This document shows, piece after piece, positions 1 to 5,853 of a stretch of 10,909 bases of DNA. This DNA comes from JAAFHN01 sp031421855 (lineage in GTDB: Bacteria > Pseudomonadota > Gammaproteobacteria > Burkholderiales > Burkholderiaceae_C), in contig JANOPN010000059.1 in assembly GCA_031421855.1 (NCBI GenBank), positions 1 to 10,909 of the forward strand, given 5' to 3'. Numbering within the stretch: position 1 is the first letter of the stretch; each line of letters opens with the position of its first letter. Below the pieces are notes generated by a model, which made no database searches, was not told the origin of the DNA, and worked only from the letters and a program-made list of their open reading frames with translations. A program made the position numbers and the translations under genes.

Positions 1-2
1 AG

Positions 3-287
3 TACACATCTGAGGGCTTCGTGGTTCACAAGGGTTCGACCGCCCGCATCGATGTTGTGGCCTCGATCAAAGGCACTTCTCAAGAGCGCTTTCGCGCTCA
101 GCTAGTCACGGATGGCGTACTAAAGCAACATGAAAACCAACTGGTTTTCACGCGAGATCACCTGTTCTCAAGCCCAAGCATGGCTGCGATTGCCGTGCTG
201 GGGCGTTCTGCGAACGGGTGGATTGAATGGAAGACAGAGCACGGGCAGACCTTGGATGTTGTAAAGAGACAAACGCCGGTTCGATAG
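3..287 (+). CDS. DUF4357 domain protein, C-terminal part (partial at left edge)
   Basis: The frame is open through the left edge, so this is the 3' end of a longer gene. The visible 94 residues begin YTSEGFVVHKGS and include SPSMAAIAVLGRSANGWIEW, which I recognise as the DUF4357 module. In complete proteins this module follows an N-terminal GIY-YIG nuclease-like domain and a linker, giving about 250-300 residues. The residues TSEGFVV-KGS mark the start of the module, so nearly all of it is present. A GTG at 21 could in principle start an 88-residue protein, but that would cut into conserved sequence, so I treat the gene as truncated by the window. Cellular role is unknown; related proteins are often annotated as GIY-YIG nucleases and occur in accessory regions. 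No terminator hairpin is obvious after the stop. Confidence 0.85.
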   Translation, partial: YTSEGFVVHKGSTARIDVVASIKGTSQERFRAQLVTDGVLKQHENQLVFTRDHLFSSPSMAAIAVLGRSANGWIEWKTEHGQTLDVVKRQTPVR

Positions 288-437
288 CAAGCAGGAATCC
301 AGGTGTTAGCCGTGTCAAAACCCGGCAAAACGGGATCCCCGTCTTCGCAAGGATGACGCTTGGGTGGACGGTACACCACAGGGCCATGCTGACGTCTGCT
401 GGGAATGGCGTGCGAGAAGAGGCAATTAGCTCAGAAC
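288..437. repeat. Decayed intergenic sequence with REP-like fragment
   Basis: No gene is supported here. The stretch 293-355 contains CAGGAATCCAGG and, further on, GGGATCCCCGTCTTCGCAAG followed by GATGACG. This resembles a degenerate form of the widespread proteobacterial intergenic repeat whose ends read CGTCAT-CCGCGAAGGCGGG-ATCC. The resemblance is from memory and inexact. Short open frames on both strands across it look like chance. Confidence 0.35.
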
Positions 438-514
438 GACCGTTGAGGCAAAATTAGATGATAAATGTGCCTCTGGTCGCCGAATCTATTGAGGTTGTTG
501 CTATTATTTTTGTT
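438..514 (+). repeat. Dispersed intergenic repeat, copy 1 (plus orientation)
   Basis: This is the longest copy of a repeat seen five times in the window. It starts GACCGTTGAGGCAAAATT and its most conserved core is TGGTCGCCGAATCTATTG followed by AGGTTGTTGCTATTATTTTT. Against copy 2 at 2940-3008 it matches over nearly the whole length, with clustered mismatches in the middle. It codes for nothing recognisable. Confidence 0.85.
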
Positions 515-561
515 AGACCCTGAGGGTATTTGGGGTCTAAAATTTGAAGGGTATCGGATAC
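513..561. other. Two adjacent short inverted repeats
   Basis: TTAGACCC (513-520) pairs perfectly with GGGTCTAA (533-540) across a 12-base loop. GTATC-G-GATAC (551-561) is a second perfect small palindrome. The first could form an RNA hairpin, but it is followed by AATTT and not by a clean T tract, so a terminator is not convincing. Both sit between repeat copies 1 and 4, which point toward each other. Confidence 0.5.
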
Positions 562-615
562 GTAGTTCGGTTTTTCGTCGACAGGTTGGTGTCCGAATGA
601 CCCCAGATCCATCCC

Positions 616-664
616 CAATTGATAGCAACAAACCCAATGAATCCCGTGACCAAGTGACAAAATA
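616..664 (-). repeat. Dispersed intergenic repeat, copy 4 (minus orientation)
   Basis: Read on the minus strand this gives CACTTGGTCACGGGATTCAT followed by TGGGTTTGTTGCTATCAATT. This aligns with the core of copies 1, 2 and 3. It lies about 100 bases from copy 1 in the opposite direction, so the two form a long imperfect inverted pair. Confidence 0.75.
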
Positions 665-1230
665 GACCCAGAAGCGTCGCAATAACTCTCTTCTCAGCTC
701 TCTGCGGCCTCAGCGCCTGAAGCGTTGAACTTCTCCCACCCGCAGTATTTGGGGTCAGATACCGTCTTAAAAGTTAACCCATTTTTTGATTTATTTTCGG
801 TGTTCAAAGAAGCACAGGCGAACGAAGTTGACCACCCCGAAGATCGCTCATATGCCTAAACGCTCCATGGGTGTTGGACAGCCGAGCGAGTTACGCGCCA
901 GCGGCCTTCAGCGCGGTCAACTGCTTCGTTCAGGTTGCGCCAGCGCCTTCTCGAGCCGAAGCGAGTGCGATTTGAGTTGACTCATCGCTTGGTTAATGCC
1001 CGCCGAAGCATTGGCCAGTGAGATCTGCGCAAACGCTCAAGCGGCCACCACTTCGGTCACATCGGTTAAATCGGTCGCCAACGCAGCTGCCCGGGTGTGA
1101 CGCGTTGAGGCTTCACGATGTCCCGCTACTTTGGGCTCGAATTTGCAGGGGTCCTCATTCGGTTTTTGACCCCACAGCTTGCGTTCTGGCTCAAGGTGCA
1201 GCGTCGTGAATCCTGACTGCTACAACACGC
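665..1230. other. Intergenic stretch with no intact gene
   Basis: No intact gene is supported. GTATTTGGGGTC at 745-756 repeats exactly the 12 bases at 526-537. The related GGGGTC (1148-1153) pairs with GACCCC (1168-1173) as a possible hairpin. A run of T at 781-787 follows GTTAACCCA. A minus-strand coding relic may occupy 917-1219 and is listed separately. The plus-strand open frames here are short, rich in R, P and S, and match nothing I know. Confidence 0.5.
917..1219 (-). pseudogene. Possible relic of an unidentified minus-strand gene
   Basis: On the minus strand a frame runs from 1219 for 60 codons, meets a single TGA at 1037-1039, and continues in the same frame for 39 codons to a TGA at 917-919. 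The translation around the stop reads DLTDVTEVVAA, stop, AFAQISLANASAGINQAMSQ. This has the even, alanine-rich helical look of a real protein more than that of random frame. No start codon or ribosome binding site is visible. I do not recognise the family. It lies directly downstream of the phoD-like pseudogene in the same orientation, but a shared history is not shown. Chance remains a real alternative at this length. Confidence 0.3.
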
Positions 1231-2772
1231 TCAGATTTTTTGCGCGCCTGGTCGGCTTGGCTCAACGCGAAAGCTGGCCGCCGTCGAAACAACGCGTTCC
1301 CTCACCCGAGCGTTGTCGATCACCCGGGCGTGGGCGACGAGCTGTTTGGTATCCATTTCGAGCAAGGTGTAGCCGCGCAGGTCACTTTTGGCAAACTTCA
1401 TGTGGGGATTGGCGCGCGCCACCCGGTCCGCAACGACCTGGGGCCAACTCGGGCTGGAGATGGACGTACCGACAATCTCTGTGGCCAGCACGGGCGAAGA
1501 GGCATCCTCAAAATCAGCGTGCAAGTCGCTGATGTAGGTCGCGTGGACATCGCCGCCGACCGTGACGACATTTTTCTTCGCGCCCCATGTGCTCAAGGCA
1601 CGTTTGCGCGCGACGGGATAGCCATCCCAACTGTCGTTCCAAAAAGCCTCTTCAGGCTGCGATGCTGGCGCACCACGGGAGGCCATGCGCATTTGCGCCA
1701 TGATGGATTGCTGGCCGACGATGTTGAACGCTGCCGTGCTGCCCAGCACGCCTTCATCCAGCCACGCCTCCTGCTTAGCGCCGAGCAGGCTGCCGCTAGA
1801 AATTAATCGTTCGGGGCAGCTTTTGTCAAAGATGGTGCGAGATCCGCCTTGATCGTGCGGTGTACACACGTGGTAGTCGCGGTATTGGCGGGCATCCAGC
1901 ATGTGCAGGTCGGCGGTCTGCCCCCACTGGTAGCGGCGATACAGCTGCATCTGTCCGTTTGAGGGCATTTGCGCACGCCGCAGTGGCTGGTGTTCCCAAT
2001 AGGCGCGGTAGGCGGCTTCGCGCCGTGCCAAAAATCCTGCGCCGCGATCAGACTCAGAGCGGTCGCGAGCATAGTCGTTGGCTACTTCGTGGTCATCCCA
2101 AGTCACGATCCAAGGGCATGCGGCGTGTCCGATCTGCAAATCAGGATCGGATTTGTAGAGGGCGTATCTTGCGCGGTAGTCGTCCAATGTGGTGCAAGTG
2201 GGGCTGTTGTGCTGGCGAGTGCGGTTGGGTGTCATGCCGTATTCGTAGATGTAGTCGCCAACAAACAGCACGCAATCCAACTCTTCTTGTGCCATGTGAC
2301 GGTAGGCGCTGAAGTAGCCATGTTCTTAGTTTTGGCAAGATGCCAGCGCAAATCTAAGCGAGTCTAGGCTGGACACCGGGGGCAGCGTTCGCGATCGCCC
2401 CACTGGGCTTACCGCATCGGCCACTTTGAATCGATACCAGTAGGATGCTTTGCTCGGCAACAGCCCTGTGACCTCGATGTGCACGCTGTAAGCGAAGTCT
2501 GGTGATGCAAAAGCCGAACCGGACTGCACGATGCGTTTGAACTGCGCATCGCTGGAAAGCTCCCAGCGCACGCGAATCGGCGCATAGGGCAAAGGCTCAC
2601 CGCCAGCGACAGCCAAGAGCCGCGTCCAGAGCACAAAACCATCTAAAGACGGCGATCCGGATGCAACGCCAAGCTGGAACGGGTCGTGTGAAATGAGCTG
2701 AGCACTCAGCCTGGCCGTACCGGTTGTCAGCGCAGCGCCCGTCAAGGCGCTAACAAAGTGCCTTCTTTGCAC
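1231..2772 (-). pseudogene. phoD: PhoD-type alkaline phosphatase/phosphodiesterase, interrupted by an in-frame stop
   Basis: This is a 513-codon frame, normal length for PhoD, broken only by TAA at 2326-2328 (codon 149). It starts with GTG at 2772, the only usable start after an upstream in-frame stop. MQRRHFVSALTGAALTTG is a Tat-type signal (RRHF), with likely cleavage near LSA-Q. An N-terminal beta domain follows. The metallophosphatase part shows ASCQN-stop-EHGYFSAYRH, VGDYIYE (Asp173), WDDHEV (Asp227, Asp228, His229), LDAR (about 293-295) and GGDVH (Asp408, His410). Relatives carry tyrosine at the stop position in the ASCQ-x-Y-E motif, so a TAC or TAT became TAA in one base change. The family hydrolyses phosphate mono- and diesters outside the cytoplasm. 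No frameshift is needed anywhere, so decay is recent, or this is a base error. Restart at ATG 2295 would lack the signal and part of the active site. Confidence 0.9.
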
Positions 2773-2788
2773 GGTTTGATTGGCCGAA

Positions 2789-2802
2789 CTAAGCAGTTCG
2801 CC
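2789..2802. promoter_or_regulatory. Small palindrome upstream of the phoD-like start
   Basis: GAACT-AAGC-AGTTC is a perfect inverted repeat 16 bases upstream of the GTG start on the minus strand. It could be an operator or a 5' leader hairpin near the ribosome binding region. No Shine-Dalgarno sequence is evident there. The function is inferred from position only. Confidence 0.3.
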
Positions 2803-2939
2803 AGAGCAATTGACTCAAAGGCGTGGCGTAAAACCTAGGTGACATGGGGAGTCGAGCTGCGGCGAAACAGGCGAGGCAAGGGGTAATGAAAAGTGTATCG
2901 CATTGGCGATTCAGCATGCAATCCAAACAGGCTCATCAA

Positions 2940-3008
2940 GACCGTTGAGTCAAAATTTTAAGGGAAATTCGCCTCTGGTCAACGAATCTATTGAGGTTGT
3001 TGTTACTG
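2940..3008 (+). repeat. Dispersed intergenic repeat, copy 2 (plus orientation)
   Basis: It begins GACCGTTGAGTCAAAATT and carries CTGGTCAACGAATCTATTG then AGGTTGTTGTTACT. It matches copy 1 over its whole length apart from a diverged middle and right end. It lies in the gap between the divergent phoD-like pseudogene and the DUF924 gene. Confidence 0.85.
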
Positions 3009-3068
3009 AATCAGGAGTATCTGCAACACCGCTGGGGGGGATTGCGTCAGTCTTAACCTGGATGAGGG

Positions 3069-3209
3069 ATGCGACCCTGTGTTTTCATGCAGGTGATGTT
3101 GCATGAGGCCGATTGGGCAACAAATCCGAATGCGGATTCGCGATTGCTCGGGCTTGTAGAGAGCGACATGCTGGTTCAACTGCCGCAAACGAGTTTGACG
3201 ACACAATGA
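3069..3209 (+). CDS. Possible small ORF overlapping the DUF924 start
   Basis: A 46-codon frame starts at ATG 3069 (other in-frame ATGs at 3087 and 3096). It ends at TGA 3207-3209, overlapping the DUF924 ATG at 3206 in an ATGA arrangement. The residues MLHEADWATNPNADSRLLGL and LVESDMLVQLPQ look more protein-like than the repeat-rich sequence around them. A GAGG lies too close to ATG 3069 to serve it, and the later ATGs have only weak purine stretches. It contains the hairpin AATCCG-AATG-CGGATT (3123-3138). I do not recognise a family. It could be a leader peptide coupled to the next gene, the end of a decayed gene, or chance. Confidence 0.3.
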   Translation: MRPCVFMQVMLHEADWATNPNADSRLLGLVESDMLVQLPQTSLTTQ

Positions 3210-3217
3210 TGGCAACC

Positions 3218-3757
3218 ATGAACCCTCAATCCATCCACCAATTCTGGTTCGAAGAACTCACGCCCAAGCAGCATTTCGTCAAAGACGCCGCATTAGATGA
3301 GGCGATGCGCACGCGATTTGGTGCGGTTTTGGAGGCGGCTGCTCGGTGTGAGTTGTTTGCTTGGCGTGCCACGCCTGAGGGGCGGTTGGCTGAGATCATT
3401 GTGTTGGATCAGTTTTCTCGCAACATTTACCGCGACACGGCTCGGGCGTTTGCGCAGGATGCCTTGGCTTTGGTTTTGGCTCAGGAGTGGGTGGCTGGCG
3501 GGCTGGACCGTGCGCTGCCCGACGCTCAGCGGGTGTTTGGCTACATGCCTTACATGCACAGCGAGTCGGCTCTTGTGCATGGAGAGGCTGTGGCATTGTT
3601 CACGGGTTTGGGCATTGCGAACAACTTGGACTATGAGATGCGCCACAAGGCGATCATTGACCGATTTGGCCGTTACCCGCACCGCAACGCGATTTTGGGG
3701 CGCACATCGAGCGTGGAAGAGTTGGCGTTTTTGAGTGAACCCGGGTCGTCCTTTTAG
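3218..3757 (+). CDS. DUF924 family protein
   Basis: A 179-residue protein, usual length for DUF924, an all-helical TPR-like family with no defined biochemical role. Family landmarks are in order: IHQFWFEELTP at the start, LDQFSRNIYRD (63-73), FGYMPYMHSE (107-116) and HKAIIDRFGRYPHRNAILGR (143-162). There is no signal peptide or membrane segment, so it is probably cytoplasmic. I chose ATG 3218 (MNPQSIHQFW) because family members begin just before the QFWF segment. ATG 3206 and 3209 are in frame and only 4 or 3 codons earlier, and the first overlaps the end of a possible small ORF. No strong ribosome binding site fits any of the three. Codon use resembles the neighbours. It is followed within a few bases by repeat copy 3. 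Confidence 0.93.
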   Translation: MNPQSIHQFWFEELTPKQHFVKDAALDEAMRTRFGAVLEAAARCELFAWRATPEGRLAEIIVLDQFSRNIYRDTARAFAQDALALVLAQEWVAGGLDRALPDAQRVFGYMPYMHSESALVHGEAVALFTGLGIANNLDYEMRHKAIIDRFGRYPHRNAILGRTSSVEELAFLSEPGSSF

Positions 3758-3760
3758 CTG

Positions 3761-3833
3761 TTAATCGGCTGATTTGATGAGAAATATGCCCTTGGTCACC
3801 GAATCTATTGGGTTTGTTGCTACTATTTTTGAT
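3761..3833 (+). repeat. Dispersed intergenic repeat, copy 3 (plus orientation)
   Basis: It begins within four bases of the DUF924 stop codon. The core reads CTTGGTCACCGAATCTATTG followed by GGTTTGTTGCTACTATTTTT. The left end is more diverged than in copies 1 and 2. It separates DUF924 from the CaiB-like gene. Confidence 0.85.
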
Positions 3834-3886
3834 TGAATGAAGTCTGAGCGAAGCGGCTGAAAACCGGCTGCCAAACCCGGTGTCAG

Positions 3887-3900
3887 TGAGCACTTGCTCA
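3887..3900. promoter_or_regulatory. Perfect palindrome just upstream of the CaiB-like gene
   Basis: TGAGCA-CT-TGCTCA is a 14-base perfect palindrome ending 10 bases before the ATG at 3911. That position suits an operator or a structure controlling translation. Part of it (GAGCACTTG) also occurs in repeat copy 5 when read on the minus strand, so it may instead be a leftover of the repeat. The function is not established. Confidence 0.35.
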
Positions 3901-3910
3901 TAATGCGTTC

Positions 3911-4978
3911 ATGAACCACACCCTTTTGCCTTTGAGTTCGTTACGTGTTTTGGAGTTTGAAGGCATTGGCCCGGGGCCGATGTGTGGGTTGATGTTGGCT
4001 AACTTAGGCGCTCGGGTGACGGTGGTTGCGCGGCCGGTGCGTCCGGGGGTTGGGGCGGCGCTGCCCAACGAGTTGCCCGATGCGATGGGGCTGAACAGAG
4101 GCAAGTCGGTGGTGACGCTTGATTTGAAGTCGGCTGCCGGTGTGGCTCAGGCGCTGGCATTGGTGGCTGAGCACGATGTGCTGATTGAGGGCTTGAGGCC
4201 GGGCGCGATGGAGCGCATGGGTTTGGGGCCAACGGCGTGCCACGCCCGCGCGCCAAAACTGATTTATGGCCGCATGACGGGTTGGGGCCAAACCGGGCCG
4301 CTGGCTAGCGCAGCCGGACACGATTTGAACTATGTGGCGCTGACGGGGCTGTTGGGGTTCATGCAGCGCGATGCGTCAACCCCACCGGTGTTGCCACCGA
4401 CTTTGCTGGGCGATGCGGCTGGGGCCTTGGGTTTGGCGTTTGGCATCAGCGCGGCAGCGGTTCATGCGCAGGTCACCGGCCAGGGCTGCGTGATCGACGC
4501 CGCGATGGTGGACATCACGGCGATGCTCGGGGCCTTGATTCACATGACGGCGGCGGCCGGTGGCATTGGGCGTGACCCGCAAGCGCCGCTGGCAAATAGC
4601 GTGTTTCATGGGTCGCCGTTTTACGATAGTTACCGCTGTTTGGATGGGCGATTCATCACGTTGTGCGCCTTGGAGCCTGCGTTTTATGCGTTGCTGTTGC
4701 AGCATTTGGGCCTGAGCGACGTGAAGCCCGAGGAACAATTCAACGCGCGACTGTGGCCCGAGCTCAAAGCGCGGGTGATTGCTGCCGTGGCCCAGCGCTC
4801 AATGGCTGAGTGGCAGGCGCGGCTGGAGGGCACCGATGTGTGTTTTGCCCCCGTGTTGAGCTTGCTGGAGGCGGCGGCGCATCCGCACATGGTGGCGCGG
4901 GGCATTTACGCGGTACACGACGCAGCCGGTGGGCCGGGCGTGGTGGCGGCGCCAGCGCCTCGGTTCAGCTCGGTGTGA
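3911..4978 (+). CDS. CaiB/BaiF family CoA transferase, alpha-methylacyl-CoA racemase-like, C-terminus short
   Basis: 355 residues of the family III CoA-transferase fold. The group is indicated by GHDLNYVALTG (136-146), the racemase form of the motif, with His137 as the likely catalytic base. GDAAGA places Asp168 and ALEPAFYALL places Glu255 where alpha-methylacyl-CoA racemases have their other catalytic residues. The usual N-terminal segment LRVLEFEGIGPGPMCGLMLA is present. Racemases epimerise 2-methylacyl-CoA esters during degradation of branched-chain or sterol-type acids. A CoA transferase role is the alternative. It is probably cytoplasmic. The protein ends at APAPRFSSV, where relatives usually continue roughly 20 residues beyond PRFS, so the C-terminal tail is missing. 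The stop is followed at once by a palindrome and repeat copy 5. No strong ribosome binding site precedes ATG 3911. Confidence 0.92.
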   Translation: MNHTLLPLSSLRVLEFEGIGPGPMCGLMLANLGARVTVVARPVRPGVGAALPNELPDAMGLNRGKSVVTLDLKSAAGVAQALALVAEHDVLIEGLRPGAMERMGLGPTACHARAPKLIYGRMTGWGQTGPLASAAGHDLNYVALTGLLGFMQRDASTPPVLPPTLLGDAAGALGLAFGISAAAVHAQVTGQGCVIDAAMVDITAMLGALIHMTAAAGGIGRDPQAPLANSVFHGSPFYDSYRCLDGRFITLCALEPAFYALLLQHLGLSDVKPEEQFNARLWPELKARVIAAVAQRSMAEWQARLEGTDVCFAPVLSLLEAAAHPHMVARGIYAVHDAAGGPGVVAAPAPRFSSV

Positions 4979-4986
4979 TGTGTTTG

Positions 4987-5003
4987 CTATAAAATAAATA
5001 GCA
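4987..5003. terminator. AT-rich palindrome after the CaiB-like gene
   Basis: GCTAT-AAAATAA-ATAGC is a small inverted repeat nine bases past the stop codon. Such TAGC/GCTA palindromes are frequent between genes in Comamonadaceae, in my recollection. The stem is only five pairs and lacks a T tract, so termination is uncertain. It lies at the boundary of repeat copy 5. Confidence 0.4.
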
Positions 5004-5040
5004 CTCATCCCAATGAATTCGGCGACCAAGTGCTCAAAAG
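4991..5040 (-). repeat. Dispersed intergenic repeat, copy 5 (minus orientation)
   Basis: Read on the minus strand it gives GAGCACTTGGTCGCCGAATT followed by CATTGGGATGAGTGCTATTT. The CTTGGTCGCCGAAT-CATTGGG section aligns with the other four copies; the GTTGTTGCTA part is changed to ATGAGTGCTA. Confidence 0.7.
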
Positions 5041-5063
5041 CCTAAAAATCATCGACATATCAG

Positions 5064-5167
5064 TAGGACTTACGCAAAATTGTCCCAGCAAGGCGCAGCG
5101 ACGACGACAGTGCCTATAGCACGGCTAGGAGCTGCAACGCGGCTTGGGCGGTTTTGCGTAAGTCCTA
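5064..5167. mobile_element. MITE-like element with 16-bp perfect terminal inverted repeats
   Basis: TAGGACTTACGCAAAA (5064-5079) is matched exactly in reverse complement by TTTTGCGTAAGTCCTA (5152-5167). The 104-bp unit has no room for a transposase. The arms stay partly complementary further in (CCCAGC and GCAGC against GCTGC and GCTTGGG), and the centre has its own small palindrome, GTGC-CTATA-GCAC (5111-5123). The whole unit could fold into one long hairpin. The right end is one base from the deoC stop codon (5169-5171). The outermost TA could be a TA target duplication. It may also stop transcription coming from deoC. I infer a non-autonomous element moved by some transposase elsewhere in the genome; the parent family is not identified. 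Confidence 0.8.
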
Positions 5168-5168
5168 A

Positions 5169-5840
5169 TTAGGTCAAACTGGCCAAAATTGTCGCGCTGG
5201 CTGAGGTACCGATGCGGGTGGCTCCGGCGGCGATCATGGCTTGGGCATCGGCCAGGCTGCGAATGCCGCCCGAGGCTTTGACGCCGATGCTTGGGCCAAC
5301 GACGGCGCGCATGAGGGCGATGTCGGCAGCGGTCGCGCCGCCGCTTGGGTGAAATCCGGTTGATGTTTTGACGAAGGCCGCGCCCGCGTCTTGGCTGAGT
5401 TGACAGGCAAGGCGCTTTTCAGCATCGGTTAACGCGGCAGATTCGATGATGACTTTGACGGCCAAGCCGGGCACGGCTCCCACGACTTGGGCAATGTCGC
5501 TGCGCACGCGCTGAATCTGCCCGCTTTTGAGCAGGCCGATGGGCAAAACCATGTCGATTTCTTTGGCTCCGTCGGCTGCGGCAAGCGCCGCCGCCGATGC
5601 TTTGGTGCTGCTGCGCTCGCAACCATGAGGAAATCCAACGACAGTGACCAAGCTGACGGGGTGCTGCGCCAGTGCGCGGGCGGCGAACGAGATCCAGTCG
5701 GCTTGGACGCAGAAGTAGCTGAGTTGCAAAGCGATCATGGCCTCAACGCCGGCGATGATGTCGGTCTCGGTGGCCTCGGGCTTGAGGACTGAGTGGTCGA
5801 GCATGGCGGCGAGGGATTGGCGGGAGAGCGTGGAAGTCAT
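5169..5840 (-). CDS. deoC: Deoxyribose-phosphate aldolase
   Basis: A 223-residue class I aldolase that cleaves 2-deoxy-D-ribose 5-phosphate to glyceraldehyde 3-phosphate and acetaldehyde in deoxynucleoside breakdown, in the cytoplasm. Family marks are LDHSVLKPEAT (14-24), EIDMVLPIG (94-102; Asp96 the proton-relay aspartate), FVKTSTGF (156-163; Lys158 the Schiff-base lysine), GVKASGGIR (186-194; Lys188 the second lysine) and the phosphate-binding GTSAS (211-215). Length is that of the short bacterial DeoC type. ATG 5840 follows the stop of the upstream exported protein by 13 bases, so it is the last gene of the transporter operon. All catalytic residues are intact. The stop codon abuts a MITE-like element, which may have replaced the original 3' untranslated region. 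Confidence 0.97.
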   Translation of the reverse strand: MTSTLSRQSLAAMLDHSVLKPEATETDIIAGVEAMIALQLSYFCVQADWISFAARALAQHPVSLVTVVGFPHGCERSSTKASAAALAAADGAKEIDMVLPIGLLKSGQIQRVRSDIAQVVGAVPGLAVKVIIESAALTDAEKRLACQLSQDAGAAFVKTSTGFHPSGGATAADIALMRAVVGPSIGVKASGGIRSLADAQAMIAAGATRIGTSASATILASLT

Positions 5841-5853
5841 GGGCGGGGTCGAT

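Noticed and set aside
2820..2850. A Pho-box-like sequence upstream of the phoD-like gene (ATGTCAC then TTTTAC on the minus strand)
   Set aside because: Agreement with the PhoB consensus is partial in the first half and poor in the second, so it does not exceed what chance would give.
2903..3106. A 67-codon plus-strand frame across repeat copy 2
   Set aside because: It mostly translates the dispersed repeat, has no ribosome binding site, and has no recognisable domain.
3113..3217. A TTG start at 3113 giving a 214-residue DUF924 protein
   Set aside because: The added N-terminal residues do not resemble the family, which begins near QFWF. The ATG at 3218 (or 3206) is preferred.
5164..5173. CCTAATTAGG palindrome at the deoC end
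   Set aside because: It arises from the junction of the MITE end with the deoC stop codon and is most simply a coincidence of that junction.
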